A DNA stretch of 64,000 bases from Rhynchopus euleeides (taxonomy: Eukaryota; Euglenozoa; Diplonemea; Diplonemida; Diplonemidae). The notes under the pieces are model-generated. The model saw only the letters and a program-made list of their open reading frames with translations. It did not search any database and was not told the origin of the DNA. This document shows positions 21,126 through 31,116 of the stretch, piece after piece. Numbering within the stretch: the first letter of the stretch is position 1; every line of letters starts with the position of its first letter. The position numbers were made by a program, and so were the translations under genes. The stretch lies in the NCBI GenBank assembly GCA_963210315.1, contig OY723300.1:186001-250000 (forward strand), written 5' to 3'.

Positions 21126-23033
21126 TCACGCGGTGGTGGCGCACACGTACGAAGCAGCGAACCCCTCCGCGTTCACAGACCCGTCGCTGGTGAAGCGCAC
21201 CACCACAGGCCCCGACACACGCACCGCCTCAAGCGAGGTGCGGCGCCCCGACTCGTGGAAGGTGCGCACCCACTTGTTGCCCCCGTCCGCCGGGGCCGTG
21301 TACAGCGAGACATAGTCGTAGCTCCCCTCGGTGTCGAACATGTCCCACGTCAGCACGAGTGACTGCCCTGCAGGGCACCCCTCGAGGCGCCAGCACTGGG
21401 CGTCGTTGTCCGCGTACGTCTGGTTCGCCCCAGGGTGCTCCAGGAAGGCGGCACCGTCGGCACCCACCAGCGGGGCTGCCTGCATCGCCCCGCCCTTGCA
21501 CGCGCGCGGGTACTCCGGCAGGGGCAGAGGGATCGCCGCACGCCGGAACAGCTCGTTCACAACCTTCGTCTGCAGGTGCCCGTAGCGCGACGCCGCCGCG
21601 CTGGCCCACCGCCACGAGCTCGGCACGGCCTCCCCCTCGGCCCACTCGCCCCACATGCGCCACGCGTAGTACGGGCGCGGCTGCGCCTCCGGGGTCGGGG
21701 TCCACAGGAAGTCGGGGTGGCGGTTGTTGTACCACTCCCCGCCCACAATCTCACCCGCCTCGTCCAGCTCCAGGTCGTAGTAGTACTGCACCGTCGTCAC
21801 GGAGTCGCTCTCCTCGCTGTCCTCCTCTGCCTGCGTCGGCTCCGTCTCCAGGAGGTACGACATCTCCATCCGCACCCCCACAATGTGCGTCGTCCGGCCG
21901 CTGCGGTACGCCGCAAACTTGTCCTCCGTGTGGTTCGCCAGCGGGATCGTCGCCTCCTGCGGGGTCGCCGCCTGCCTGGACGTCTTCACGTTGAAGTACA
22001 CCAGCTTGTACGAGTGCACGGGCTGGTTCCACACCTCGTAGTCGAACGTGGCGTCAATCACCAGGCTCCTGTGGCTCACACCCAGCTGGTTTGCCACCGC
22101 GATGTGCAGCGTCCCCGGGTTCGTGTCGAAGCAGTCCTGGTCCTTCACACGCCCGTTCGACTCGTCCGTCTCCAGGTCTGCCGCCTTCTTGTTGCACCGC
22201 CCCCCGATGAACCGGGTGGGGAACTGCACGTTTGCCCACAGCATCGTCCCGAGCGCCTTCACGTCTGATGGGTACATCAACACCTCCTCCCCGGACGGGC
22301 TTGTCACGCTGATGGTGCGCACCGGGCGCGGCAGCATGTACGCGGCGGGTGCCCACCCGTGGCACAGCCCCATCCACGTCTCCACCGACCCGTTGTTGCG
22401 GTCCGCGTACGGCTTCCCGCTGTTCCACGCGTGCTGGGTCAGGTACCCGTCCGCGTCCCCGACAATCCGGTCGTACTTCTCCGACGGCGACAGGTCGCTC
22501 GCCTTCTCCGTCGTGTTGTACGTCCCGACGGGGTGCTCCTGCGAGTACTCGTAGAAGTCGGACCACTTCCGCGGGCGCGTCGCCGCCAGCCCATCGTCCC
22601 CGTAGCGCCACGCCGTCGACCCCCGGTACAGCGGCCAGTACGTGTCCGACCACGACTGCGTCGGCAGCGTGTACTCACGCGGCACCTCCGCGTCCAGCCT
22701 CCACAGGTTCGTGATCACCGACGCCCCACCGTCCACGAGGGCCGCCGCCTCCTCCTGCGACGCGCTCGCCGCCTGTGCCCGCCGCGAAACGGTGCTCGCA
22801 CGCAGCAGCTTCTCGCGCTGCTGCGCCTTCAGGGACACGTAATCCCCGGACTTCACCTGCTCGGGCGTGAAGGGCGACGCGGCGCGGTGTGCCCCGTGCC
22901 TGCGCGCAGGCATCTCGCCCATCACCTCCTGCGGGTGGTCCCGCAGCCGCTGCATGTAGTCGCTGATCTCCTGCTGCACTGTTGCCGCTGCGGGCACAGC
23001 CGCACACATCAACACTGCTGCGAGCGTGCGCAT
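21126..23033 (-). CDS. secreted transglutaminase-elicitor-like protein with C-terminal CUB-like domain
   Basis: A 635-residue protein. The ATG at MRTLAAVLMCAAVPAAA gives a clear signal peptide; the in-frame extension upstream starts only with GTG. The central region resembles the transglutaminase-elicitor family known from oomycete cell-wall proteins: a candidate catalytic Cys in MGLCHGWAPAAYML near residue 223, a YYYDLELDEAGEIVGGEWYNNRHPDFLW block near 420-440, and nearby Asp/His residues. The last 105 residues (about 528-632) look like a CUB domain, with paired Cys, YDYVSLYT and a VRFTSDGS strand. It is probably exported and may cross-link proteins extracellularly. The CUB addition is unusual for this family. 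Confidence 0.75.
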   Translation of the reverse strand: MRTLAAVLMCAAVPAAATVQQEISDYMQRLRDHPQEVMGEMPARRHGAHRAASPFTPEQVKSGDYVSLKAQQREKLLRASTVSRRAQAASASQEEAAALVDGGASVITNLWRLDAEVPREYTLPTQSWSDTYWPLYRGSTAWRYGDDGLAATRPRKWSDFYEYSQEHPVGTYNTTEKASDLSPSEKYDRIVGDADGYLTQHAWNSGKPYADRNNGSVETWMGLCHGWAPAAYMLPRPVRTISVTSPSGEEVLMYPSDVKALGTMLWANVQFPTRFIGGRCNKKAADLETDESNGRVKDQDCFDTNPGTLHIAVANQLGVSHRSLVIDATFDYEVWNQPVHSYKLVYFNVKTSRQAATPQEATIPLANHTEDKFAAYRSGRTTHIVGVRMEMSYLLETEPTQAEEDSEESDSVTTVQYYYDLELDEAGEIVGGEWYNNRHPDFLWTPTPEAQPRPYYAWRMWGEWAEGEAVPSSWRWASAAASRYGHLQTKVVNELFRRAAIPLPLPEYPRACKGGAMQAAPLVGADGAAFLEHPGANQTYADNDAQCWRLEGCPAGQSLVLTWDMFDTEGSYDYVSLYTAPADGGNKWVRTFHESGRRTSLEAVRVSGPVVVRFTSDGSVNAEGFAASYVCATTA

Positions 23034-23136
23034 ATTGCCACACACAAGAACGGATATCGGAGAATCTGCTCACGGGGGGTGTGGGGTGTGGGGATGTGTG
23101 GCACTTGTGGTTCACCGTCAGAGGACGAGGAGTGAT

Positions 23137-23225
23137 GAGCGTGTGCCAAGGGACAGGTCAAAAGGGCTAAAGCAGGGGCGGGGTGGGGCTGGGGTGAGGG
23201 GCGCGTATCCTCTCGTCTCGGATAT
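23137..23225 (-). promoter_or_regulatory. 89-bp block shared with another gene's 5' flank, copy 2
   Basis: Starts 104 bp before the transglutaminase-elicitor gene's ATG. It matches 19942-20030 at 88 of 89 positions, and similarity stops abruptly on both sides. It is in the same orientation relative to its gene as copy 1. Confidence 0.6.
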
Positions 23226-23635
23226 TTGTACGTTGACCACGGTTTTCTGGACTCTGCTGAGAGCCTGTCCGACTCGAGACATACGTGGGTCTCGTGTGGT
23301 GTCGACTCGTGCTGTGTCCCGTGGGGGTCAAGGCAACTCTGACCAGCCCAGTCGTGTGCGCGACGCCACCCCATGTGTAGGAGTCCGCGTCCCACCTCTT
23401 CATGCCTGGTCGTTAGAAACCTCGCTTCGAGTGAGGTCTATTGAGCCTCTGTCGGTGCGTCGTGTCGCAGTCCAACAGGCTCACGCGGTGGATGTAACTT
23501 CCTTCCCCTCCCGAGCCCTCATCTACTCACTCGGGTGTACGGGCCTCTGTCAGTCTGTCGATATCCCGGTCTCACCGGGGTGCGACTATAATTCATTTCG
23601 TTGTTATTCATCAGCTATTCCGATGACGTGGTTGT
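23226..23635. other. unrecognised spacer with short inverted repeats
   Basis: About 410 bp beyond the 89-bp block. It contains short hairpin-like pairs such as CCTCGCTTCGAGTGAGG near 23422 and CCCGGTCTCACCGGGG near 23566. These may be part of a structured RNA or an old insertion. No call is possible. Confidence 0.35.
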
Positions 23636-24331
23636 TCACAACTTCTGAGGTGGAAATGGCCGTGCCATGAGGAACATACAGCTGTTCTCCTCGTAGGTGT
23701 TGTACTTGAAGGTGTGCGTGTGTCCAGGCATCGGGGTGACGTTGTGATACGTCAGGTAGTGCGGCACTAACTCCTCTGTAGCCGTGAAGACCACCACATC
23801 GCCGCCAAGCCGGGCGCCCTGCTCCAGGGCAAACTGCCAGCAACGAGCCTGCACCTGTGTGCCCCTGTAGCTCGGTGCAATGTAGAAGCGCGTCAGTTCG
23901 ATGCAGCGCATGCCTGCAAGTGTAGGCGGGAGGGTGATGCCGTAGCGCGAGAAGTCGAAGCCTGCTGTCGGATGCTGCCGTGTCACACGCATGGTTGCTA
24001 CCAGATCATCCCCGTCGAAGCACCCCATCAGCTGCCTGTAGCTTCGCATCTCTGCGTCCCGGTCGTAGACATCCACCAGCTCGCCTGTGGTGTGGTCCGC
24101 AACGAGAGCAGATGCATTGTCGGGGTGTGCGTTCACATCCCACCCCAGCTCCTGGTAGTACCCCTTGTACAGCAGACGGCGTGCCAGATACGCCTCGTCC
24201 TCGCTCAGTAGGCGCACCACAAGCTTGCCGATCTGCTGTGGGCGGGCAGCTGGTATAGGCTCCATTGAGTTGCGCAGGGAAACACGCTGCGGCAGCACCA
24301 CACTGCCCTTCGATGCAGCCATGACAGGCAT
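23636..24331 (-). CDS. GNAT-fold acyltransferase, autoinducer-synthase-like
   Basis: A 231-residue protein from ATG (MPVMAASKG); a longer frame upstream begins only with GTG and its extra residues are weak. The core has a GNAT pattern: LVATMRVTRQHP as beta-4, then CIELTRFYIAPSYRGTQVQARCWQFALEQGARLGGDVVVFTATEE, with RGT near the pyrophosphate-binding position. The order ELTRFYIAP-YRG, and the LVDVYDRDAEMRSYRQLMGCFDGDDLVATMRV lead-in, recall acyl-homoserine-lactone-synthase and N-acyl-amino-acid-synthase (FeeM) relatives more than histone-type acetyltransferases. It is probably cytosolic, with an unknown acyl donor and acceptor. Confidence 0.6.
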   Translation of the reverse strand: MPVMAASKGSVVLPQRVSLRNSMEPIPAARPQQIGKLVVRLLSEDEAYLARRLLYKGYYQELGWDVNAHPDNASALVADHTTGELVDVYDRDAEMRSYRQLMGCFDGDDLVATMRVTRQHPTAGFDFSRYGITLPPTLAGMRCIELTRFYIAPSYRGTQVQARCWQFALEQGARLGGDVVVFTATEELVPHYLTYHNVTPMPGHTHTFKYNTYEENSCMFLMARPFPPQKL

Positions 24332-25133
24332 CACCTGTTCGAGGGCACGAGCAATGCCTGCCCGGAGGTGTGGTTGTCTGCCACAACAGCAATAGGCAGG
24401 CCTCAAGAACCCAAACCCCACCGTGATGCAAGGGTGCGGAGCCTACTAAGCTATGCCACACCGCCGCAACCACGAGGCCGAGGGGACCACGGGACAACAC
24501 ACAACACACACACCACCGGCAACAACTGACATCTCCTTTGGCAAGTGTCTGAAATTCCTCCCACCTGATATAACGCCAAGGAGCCGACATCCACTGATTG
24601 ATCAGCCAGTCTCATGAACCACCATACTGCCCACCCAGCCCACATGATGCCCACCTAATCCTTCATCACAACTCAACTCAACACAGAGCCGCTCTGCTGC
24701 AGGGGTGCACGTCAAACTGGATCTGACATGCCACCGCCAGTGAGCGACGACAAGTCAAGACACCAGGCACAGCATATCCGGCTGGGAGACACTACCATCT
24801 GAGTGCCGAGAACACGTCGGGGATACAGAAAGCAGGCATCACGGTGCACACAAATCCACGCCACAGCTTGTGATGTGTATGGCCCGGAACACAGCAAGAG
24901 CAGCCACTGCCACTGCCATGGCTGCGGTGTGTCGTACCTGCCGGGCGGTGGTGTCAGGCCTTTGGCGACCCCCCAATAACGGGACCCCCCAAGCGATGCG
25001 GCCTTGCCCGCCCAAGCGGATAAAAACACACAACACCCCTCCCTCCATCAGCCATTTCCACAGAGCGCTTCTGCTGCGACACTACCACACCACAGCAAGG
25101 CTCTCTGATCGGGCTGTGTTGCCCCAGGGTAGG
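24332..25133. other. spacer with no recognised gene
   Basis: About 800 bp. A minus-strand segment near 24470-24400 resembles a tRNA D-arm, but no acceptor stem pairs, so it was not called. Nothing else was seen. Confidence 0.4.
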
Positions 25134-25439
25134 CTAGCAGGCACCCTGCGCCTGTTTGAGCTTTGCCTCAAGCGCAGCCACACGCTGCTTGGCAAGCTCC
25201 AGCTCCTGCAGCACCGCGCCACCCTCACCCTCACCCTCGCCTGCCGGCTGCGCTGCCGGGGCAGGGGCAGGGGCAGTGGCGGCAGCACCCTCACCCTCAC
25301 CCTCACTGTCGCTGCTGCTCTCGCTGCTGCTATCCTCCTCTGCCCCAGCGGGTGTGGCCTCGGCAGAGGCGGCAGCCTTGCGCTGAATAGCCACACCCTC
25401 GGGGGCACCTGTCACGCTGCGCACAGAAGCAGGCGCCAC
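25134..25439 (-). CDS. short acidic protein with C-terminal coiled coil, possibly with an upstream exon
   Basis: An open frame of about 100 residues: a Glu/Ser/Gly/Ala/Pro-rich stretch followed by LQELELAKQRVAALEAKLKQ, a heptad-like coiled coil. It has no ATG of its own. A pyrimidine tract ending CCACTACAG lies directly before it, so it may be a second exon. A candidate first exon is the ATG at 25533 (MLSSAKCHIHSL) with a GT at 25496, which would keep the frame. The 3' neighbours are on the same strand. The function is not recognised. Confidence 0.4.
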   Translation of the reverse strand: MAPASVRSVTGAPEGVAIQRKAAASAEATPAGAEEDSSSESSSDSEGEGEGAAATAPAPAPAAQPAGEGEGEGGAVLQELELAKQRVAALEAKLKQAQGAC

Positions 25440-25643
25440 TGTAGTGGGGGGTGGTGGGGGGTGCGGGTGGTGTGGCGCAAACAGTGGTGCAAAGACGTAG
25501 AGAGTGGATATGGCACTTTGCGGAGCTCAACATCTTTGTTTAATCTAACAGGGGGCGACAGACACACGCCACAATTGATTTAAATGATTGGGCGGTGCAG
25601 TGCAGGCACAGCAAGATTCATTGATCCCTTCATAACAGCTACC

Positions 25644-27891
25644 CTAGGCGCCCGGTTGGTTCCTCCCTTTGGAAGCCATACCAAGAGACTCATCGGCAAC
25701 CACCGCCTCACCGCTGGAGTGTGCCACGAACGCCACCCAGTCTATATCCTTCTGGAGGAAGTCCGTCAGCACGAAGTAGCGGAAGCACTGCAGGAGGAGC
25801 GACTTCTCGCGCAGCACATCGGAGCGCACAAGCTTTTCGAAGAGACTGCATGGCGGGGTGTGTTGTTAGCAGGAGGTGTGAGACTTGCAGGCCCTGCCGC
25901 ACAACACCGCAAGAGACGACTGAGAGGGCGCACTGCATTGCTGAGAACAGGAAAATCACAGAGACAAAACAGACGCCTCTTCGCCCCCCCCCCATCCCCC
26001 TATTTTCGCTGATGCCACTCTTCTCGGGGATGTTCGAGATACTTCCTTGCCCCCCCCCCGCCCCACCTCTTCTCCTCCATCACCTCCCCCCCCCCCCCCA
26101 ACAACAATACCTCGTCGCCTTCCGCTTCTCCTTCATCAACCGGTGCTTATACGCCTGCAGGCGCCTCTGCTTCCGGTCCTCATCCAGCATCTGCTTCTTC
26201 TCCTCCTCCGTCATATTCTCTAGGGTGATGCCCGCCGCTGCCACCCCCTCCTCTCCTTCCCCTCCCCCTTCGCCTCCCTCCTCTTCACCACCCCTCTCTG
26301 CCCCCTCAGGACACGTGGCCGGCACCGCTGCAGGGCTCCCCACAGGGGACCCATCCTTCCGTGCACGCTTCGCATCGGGCGACGTCGGCATGCCATCAGG
26401 GGGCACCCGAGCCGAAGACTCTTCCGGCGGCTCCGCCGAGATAGACCTCTTCCTGAAGCTGCGCAGCGGGTTCGCCTCCTGCGTGCAGTGCTCTGTGTAG
26501 TGCCCCGACCTCCCACACTTCTTACACTTATAATACAGGTGAGGACGCGACTGCGGCTCGCCCCCCGCACCGCCCTTGCCCCCCTTGGCGCCCTTCTTCC
26601 CGCCCTTCCCGCCTGCAGGGTCACCGGGGGCACGCGGGAGGCGGGTATACCCGCGACCCTCATACTCGCCACGCTGCTTGCGGAGCTCCTCCACAGCGCG
26701 TGCCTTCTCCTGGCGCACCTTGGTGGGGAAGCGCTTCTTACGTTCCTCAAGGTATTTCGAGGTGTCCTCCAAATTGACGTTGTTCCTGTCGTGCAGCAGG
26801 ACCTTGTGGAGCTCCATCTTATACTCGCGCCTGCAGAGAAAGTTGCACCCGGGAACCGGGCAGTAGATGTGCTCCTCGCAGTGCTCCATATACTTCTCGT
26901 GGGTGTAGAACCCCTTGTCGCACGGCTCGCAGAAGAACGCCCAGTCCTCCTTCTGCATGTCGATGAGCCGCTTCCGCACGCCGCCAGGAGCACCCCTGGG
27001 CCCCCCGTGGGGCCTCTCGTGGCGGGCGTTGTGCGAATCCTCGTCGTCGTCATCATCGCAGTCGTCATCGCCTTCCTCATAAGCCCTCCCCCAGTCGCCA
27101 GAGGGTGCCTGCCGAGGCCTGCTGCTGCTTGGTGGGGGTGTGGCGGCGGTGCCGGCGGCTGCGGTGCTGGCGGTGGTGGTGCTGGCGACGACAGGCGCGG
27201 CGCCCCCCTTCCCGCCACGGGCAGGCCCCCGGTCGCCCCACCCGCCCCCCTTCCGCCCCTGCGGGGGGCGGTTGTGCGGCCCGTCGCGATCCCGCTGCCC
27301 GGGGGCAGACACCGGCTGCTGCTGCTGCTGGCGGTCGGGGTACCTGCGGGGCCCGCCACCGCCACCACCCCCCCAAGGCCCCTGCGGGGCATGGTGGTGG
27401 TGGTGGTGATGCTCAGCTCCGTAGGGCGCACCGCCACCACCGCCCTGCGGTGCATACCCACGATAGCCCGCAGCATCGTGGTGGTGGTGGTGGTGGTGGT
27501 GTTGATGGTGATGATGATGATGGTGGTGATGGGAGCGCTCCGGCTGCCCCCCCCACCCATACCCACCACCCGCGCCGCGCTGCGGCGGCTCGGGCGCATG
27601 GGAACCTCCAGGCCCAGCTTGGGGGTGCGGCTGCCCGGGGTACCCTACGTACCCATGGGGCTGGTGATGGTGGTGATGGTGATGATGGTGCTGCTGATAC
27701 CCTCCATGATATGATGATTCTGACGGCTGGGGCTGCCCCGGGTATGGCGCAGGCGCCCCGCCGGGGTATCCAGGGTAGTGGTGGTGGTGGTGGTGGTGGT
27801 GGCCGCCGTGACTGCCACCCTTCCCCCCCGCGCCAGCCGCCTGGTGCCCCTTCCCCCCCGCCTCTCCGTGGTACGGCTCAGGCTCATACAT
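25644..27891 (-). CDS. NUFIP1: NUFIP1-like zinc-finger protein, two exons
   Basis: Exons 27891-26111 and 25845-25644 join in frame to give 660 residues. The N-terminal half is very rich in His, Gly and Pro (runs of eight or more His). At about 318-367 are C2H2-type fingers (FFCEPCDKGF, then YCPVPGCNF). The NUFIP1-type motif EERKKRFPTKVRQEK is near 380. A CCHC knuckle CKKCGRSGHYTEHC is near 455. After the intron the C-terminus SLFEKLVRSDVLREKSLLLQ matches the conserved end of NUFIP1. NUFIP1/Rsa1 assembles box C/D snoRNPs with R2TP and SNU13. The acidic, low-complexity region near 490-570 is variable. The CCHC knuckle is an addition not usual in animal NUFIP1. Confidence 0.8.
25846..26110 (-). 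other. GT-AG intron of the NUFIP1-like gene (265 bp)
   Basis: The donor GCGACGAG|GTATTG and acceptor CGCCATGCAG|TCTCTT are in phase. Splicing changes K-A-T-R-stop-region into K-A-T-S-L-F-E-K, which restores the conserved C-terminal motif. Without it the frame runs into a poly-G stretch and ends at 26080. Confidence 0.8.
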
Positions 27892-28864
27892 TGATATACA
27901 AACGCAAACTCTTTCTCCTTTGGGCTGATGATCCCGTTTTGATTCCCCCTCGCCACCTGTTGCGACAGCGCTCCCCTACCCCCTTCCCCCCCTCCGCACC
28001 GTTCGTTTCTGTTCGTATTTGTGGTGTGTGTATGTGTTTTGTGTGAGGTGGCGGGGGGAGGGGTGGTGGTGGTGGGGCAACCTGGCACCCACACACACAC
28101 GCTCCCAACAGCCCTTCCCCCGCTCCTCTGAGAGCGCGATGGCCCTGTCCTGTTGGGTGGGATGGCTGTGTGTGTGTGTGGGGGGGCAGTGCGGGGCACT
28201 GTGAAGAGTGACATAGTTACCCTACCGTGGGTAACCACGTGCTTGAAGGGTGGATAGGCCACTGAGGTGGTGCTCCTCTACAGCTTCTACAGAGGCAAGA
28301 GAGTGCGGTGGAATGGGGTGGGGTGGGAGTGGGGAGTGGAGGGTGGTGGAAGAAAAACTGTGAGATCGGCCCCCTCCCCCCCTCCCCCCCCCTCCCTCTC
28401 TCTATCAAACGGCTGCAACGGCATTGGCCCCTGCCTCCCCCCACCCCACCCCATTGTACCCCCCAGTGTACCTTCTTTGGGGAGGAGGTCACGCCATGTT
28501 CCCTCCTCCCACCTACCCCACCGCCCCCCCTCCTCGGGTATCGCCTTCAACCCAACACCACTGCGAGCCGCTCGGCCACACAGAGGCTAGCCAGGGAGAA
28601 CGCCTTCAGGGAGGTTTGGGATGCACTTCACACTCCCGACCCGGCAATGGGTATTTTATTTTTGAATCGGAAAGGGCCTGATGTGTGTGTGCAGCATCAG
28701 ACTTTGGGCAAGGCATTTTTTGTTTTGTTTTGCTATTTTTTCTTAGAGCTTTCCACCTCAGAAATGTGTGGCAGAGCAGGCCAAAACAGGCAACAGCGGT
28801 CTGGCGTGCGGGATTTGCGTTCCACCCGCCTTTTTCAATTTTTTTTGCGAAAAAAAAATTCGAA
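27892..28864. other. spacer with no recognised gene
   Basis: The 5' flank of the NUFIP1-like gene and beyond. It has poly-C tracts near 28375-28400 and poly-T/A tracts near 28725-28865. Nothing coding was recognised. Confidence 0.4.
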
Positions 28865-30086
28865 ATCCCCACCAGGGCTGTTCCTAACTGGGGGGCTTGT
28901 TCCCCACTTTCAGGATTCTGAACTTTTTTTCTAAGAATTTTTGTAAGGGGAAAAAAAGTTTTTTTCTAAGAATTTTGTTAGGGGAATTTTTTTCTAAGGT
29001 TGTTTCGCAGAGGAAAAAACTTTTTCTACGTTTTCCCCAGTCGACAGGGCGCGCACAAGGATGGAAGGGAAGTCTGTCCCACGTACCGTTCGCCTTGCTG
29101 GCCAACTGGAGAGCCAGACGTTCACTACCGTGGCCTCCGGCGGCTGGGGGGCTCCGCCCCCCAGACCCCCCTGTGGCGTACGTCTCGTACTCAAGTCCTT
29201 CGAATCCCATCAAGTCGGGGTCCAACCACTCCAGTCGCCTCTGAGGACGCAGCCAACTCGCACAGAATCTGTACGCCCACACGAACAGATGTTCGCTACC
29301 GTGGCCTCCGGCGGCTGGGGGGCTCCGCCCCCCAGACCCCCCATGTAGCGTGTGCCCGTCCATCTATCTCACTTCCCCGGGTACAGTGCAGCGTAGGAGG
29401 TCAGCGCCGCATCCATGAAGCGCTTCTTCGAAGCCTGGCTGACATCGGACAGGAGGTCGGGCTTCCCCACCTGGGAGGTACACTTGCCGCGTTCGCGACA
29501 TGCGTGACACGCGACACGCTACCTGAAACGTGAGTGTGCCTTGCTAACACGGGCATTTCAACGGTCTGCCGACGACCGTTCCCCAAACCAGTAAACCAGC
29601 AGTTTTGGAAAATCGGAGAGATCACCCTACTGCGCTGAATATGGTGCGCACCACTGCAAAAATCCCCGGGAGCTTTTGGGCTTTCAGACCTGAAGGGGCC
29701 AGCAGGTGGGTGGCGTCGGGGAGTGGCAGCTTTGTAACTGTCCTCCAGCTGCTGGCATGTCCAGCCCTGCGAGAGTGCCAAGGTGTATTGAGTCCCTGCG
29801 GAGCACAACCCCCGATGAGAACGAGTGCCAGATGATCCTCCTTCATTTTCAGCTGTGACGCGCATGAGGGGCACTCTCTGCCGCAAGCATCTGGGCATCA
29901 CTCGAGAGCTGTCACATGATGACGCGGAGAGAAATCAGAGAAAAAGTCCCGCCTGACGGGCACGCGCCTGGAAACTGTGGGGGGGCGAGCAAAAAATCCC
30001 TTGTAAAAATTCTTAGAAAAAACCTGGTTCCCCGACCCAAAAAACCTGGAAAAAGGGCTCGTTCCCCGCCCAGGCCTGATCCCCAC
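28865..30086 (+). mobile_element. second hAT-type MITE with exact 8-bp target duplication
   Basis: The element spans 28873-30078 (1206 bp). The ends are CAGGGCTG... and the reverse complement of ...CAGGCCTG. The octamer ATCCCCAC flanks it on both sides (28865-28872 and 30079-30086). Subterminal inverted blocks TTTTTTCTAAGAATTTTTG and its counterpart near 30000-30025 are shared between the arms. It carries two copies of the hairpin module, no transposase and no intact frame. Confidence 0.85.
29120..29344 (+). repeat. two tandem copies of the hairpin module
   Basis: Copies near 29120 and 29291, same orientation as the copies at 11.5 kb and 48.7 kb. The linker between them (about 115 bp) resembles the linker at 48.79-48.90 kb. 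The module therefore moves as a unit of about 170-175 bp. Confidence 0.85.
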
Positions 30087-30735
30087 TACCTTTGGGGAGA
30101 GGGGAGAGAAGGGGGGAGGAGAGGAGAAGGGTGTGGTGCGAGTTTTATATTTTTTTGGCTGGTTGTTTTACATTCTCTGTCACACCCACATCCGTCAGAA
30201 CTAAATCACACAGAAATAAAAAACATTGGGGCTAGAACACACATGCGGCGCACGGGGCGTGTGTGTGTCTGTGTAAGGATACAACAAAAACATTCCCTGT
30301 CCTTACTAAACAACCACGCCAGCCACACAGCACAGCAACCTCTCCCCCTCCCACCCACCCTCCACACACACTCGAAGAAGTGATCTGCATGCCCCCCCCG
30401 CCGACAGGGGGGACACCCTCACTCTAAGCGATTGGACACACCTACACAACTTTCCCGACACCGAACACACCCCCTCCCCCACCTGTCTAATGAGCCTCAG
30501 GGCGCCTTCGCCCACCTCCCGGCAATATTTTTCGGCAAGGCCAGGTGAAACGCACCAAAAAAAATCATCGCATATTTTTTTGGCAAACACCTGAAGTGAA
30601 GAAGCCGCGCCCCCCCCCCCCCCCCCCGGGGCAACCGCCATATTATCTCCACTGTCGTGGAGACGACACCCTGCGCACATGCATCACTGTTCTGTTGCAG
30701 GAACAGGCGGTTGGGGCATGCGCATCATCACCTGC
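30087..30735. other. spacer with long poly-C tract
   Basis: No gene. It contains a run of more than 15 C near 30610-30628, just beyond the 3' end of the REEP gene. Confidence 0.45.
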
Positions 30736-31116
30736 TCACTTGCCGTATGTGGCGAACTTGTTGAGACCTGCACCAGGCTTGTTGCCGCTGTCCAAGACCT
30801 GCGGGAGGTGCTTCTCCAGCTGGGGGCGGACGTGCTGGTGGTAGAGCGCCCCCGCCCCGCCGCCGAGCGTGAGATACATTAGGAACATGAACCGCACATA
30901 GTGGTATTGCCCCAGCAGGATGATGCTGAGGATGGGGGTGAGGAAGAACTCCGCCACGTAGAAGGCGGAGAACATGATCCAGTACACCAGCCACTTGCTG
31001 TCCAGGTCCTCGTTCTTCGGCTGCTGCACCGCCTCGAAGGTCTTCAGCCCGGCATAGCCGAACCCGATCAGGTCCCCTCCGTAGAAGATCAACGCATCCA
31101 CAAGCTGCAGTGCCAT
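30736..31116 (-). CDS. HVA22/DP1/REEP-family membrane protein
   Basis: A 126-residue protein from ATG (MALQLVDALIFYGGDLIGFGYAGLKT). It has the TB2/DP1/HVA22 pattern: a short N-terminal hydrophobic stretch, the conserved GYAGLKTFEAV...DSKWLVYWIMFSAFYVAEFF block, then a second hydrophobic hairpin (FFLTPILSIILLGQYHYVRFMFLMYL), and a basic/polar tail. Family members insert as hairpins in the ER membrane and shape tubules, and some act in vesicle traffic or stress. The length is normal for a small REEP. A pyrimidine-rich tract ending CCCCACACAG lies about 35 bp upstream of the ATG. Confidence 0.85.
   Translation of the reverse strand: MALQLVDALIFYGGDLIGFGYAGLKTFEAVQQPKNEDLDSKWLVYWIMFSAFYVAEFFLTPILSIILLGQYHYVRFMFLMYLTLGGGAGALYHQHVRPQLEKHLPQVLDSGNKPGAGLNKFATYGK

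Noticed and set aside
24400..24470. Possible tRNA on the minus strand (GGCGGTGTGGCATAGCTTAG)
   Set aside because: The D-arm-like start is followed by no matching acceptor 3' half and no convincing T-arm.
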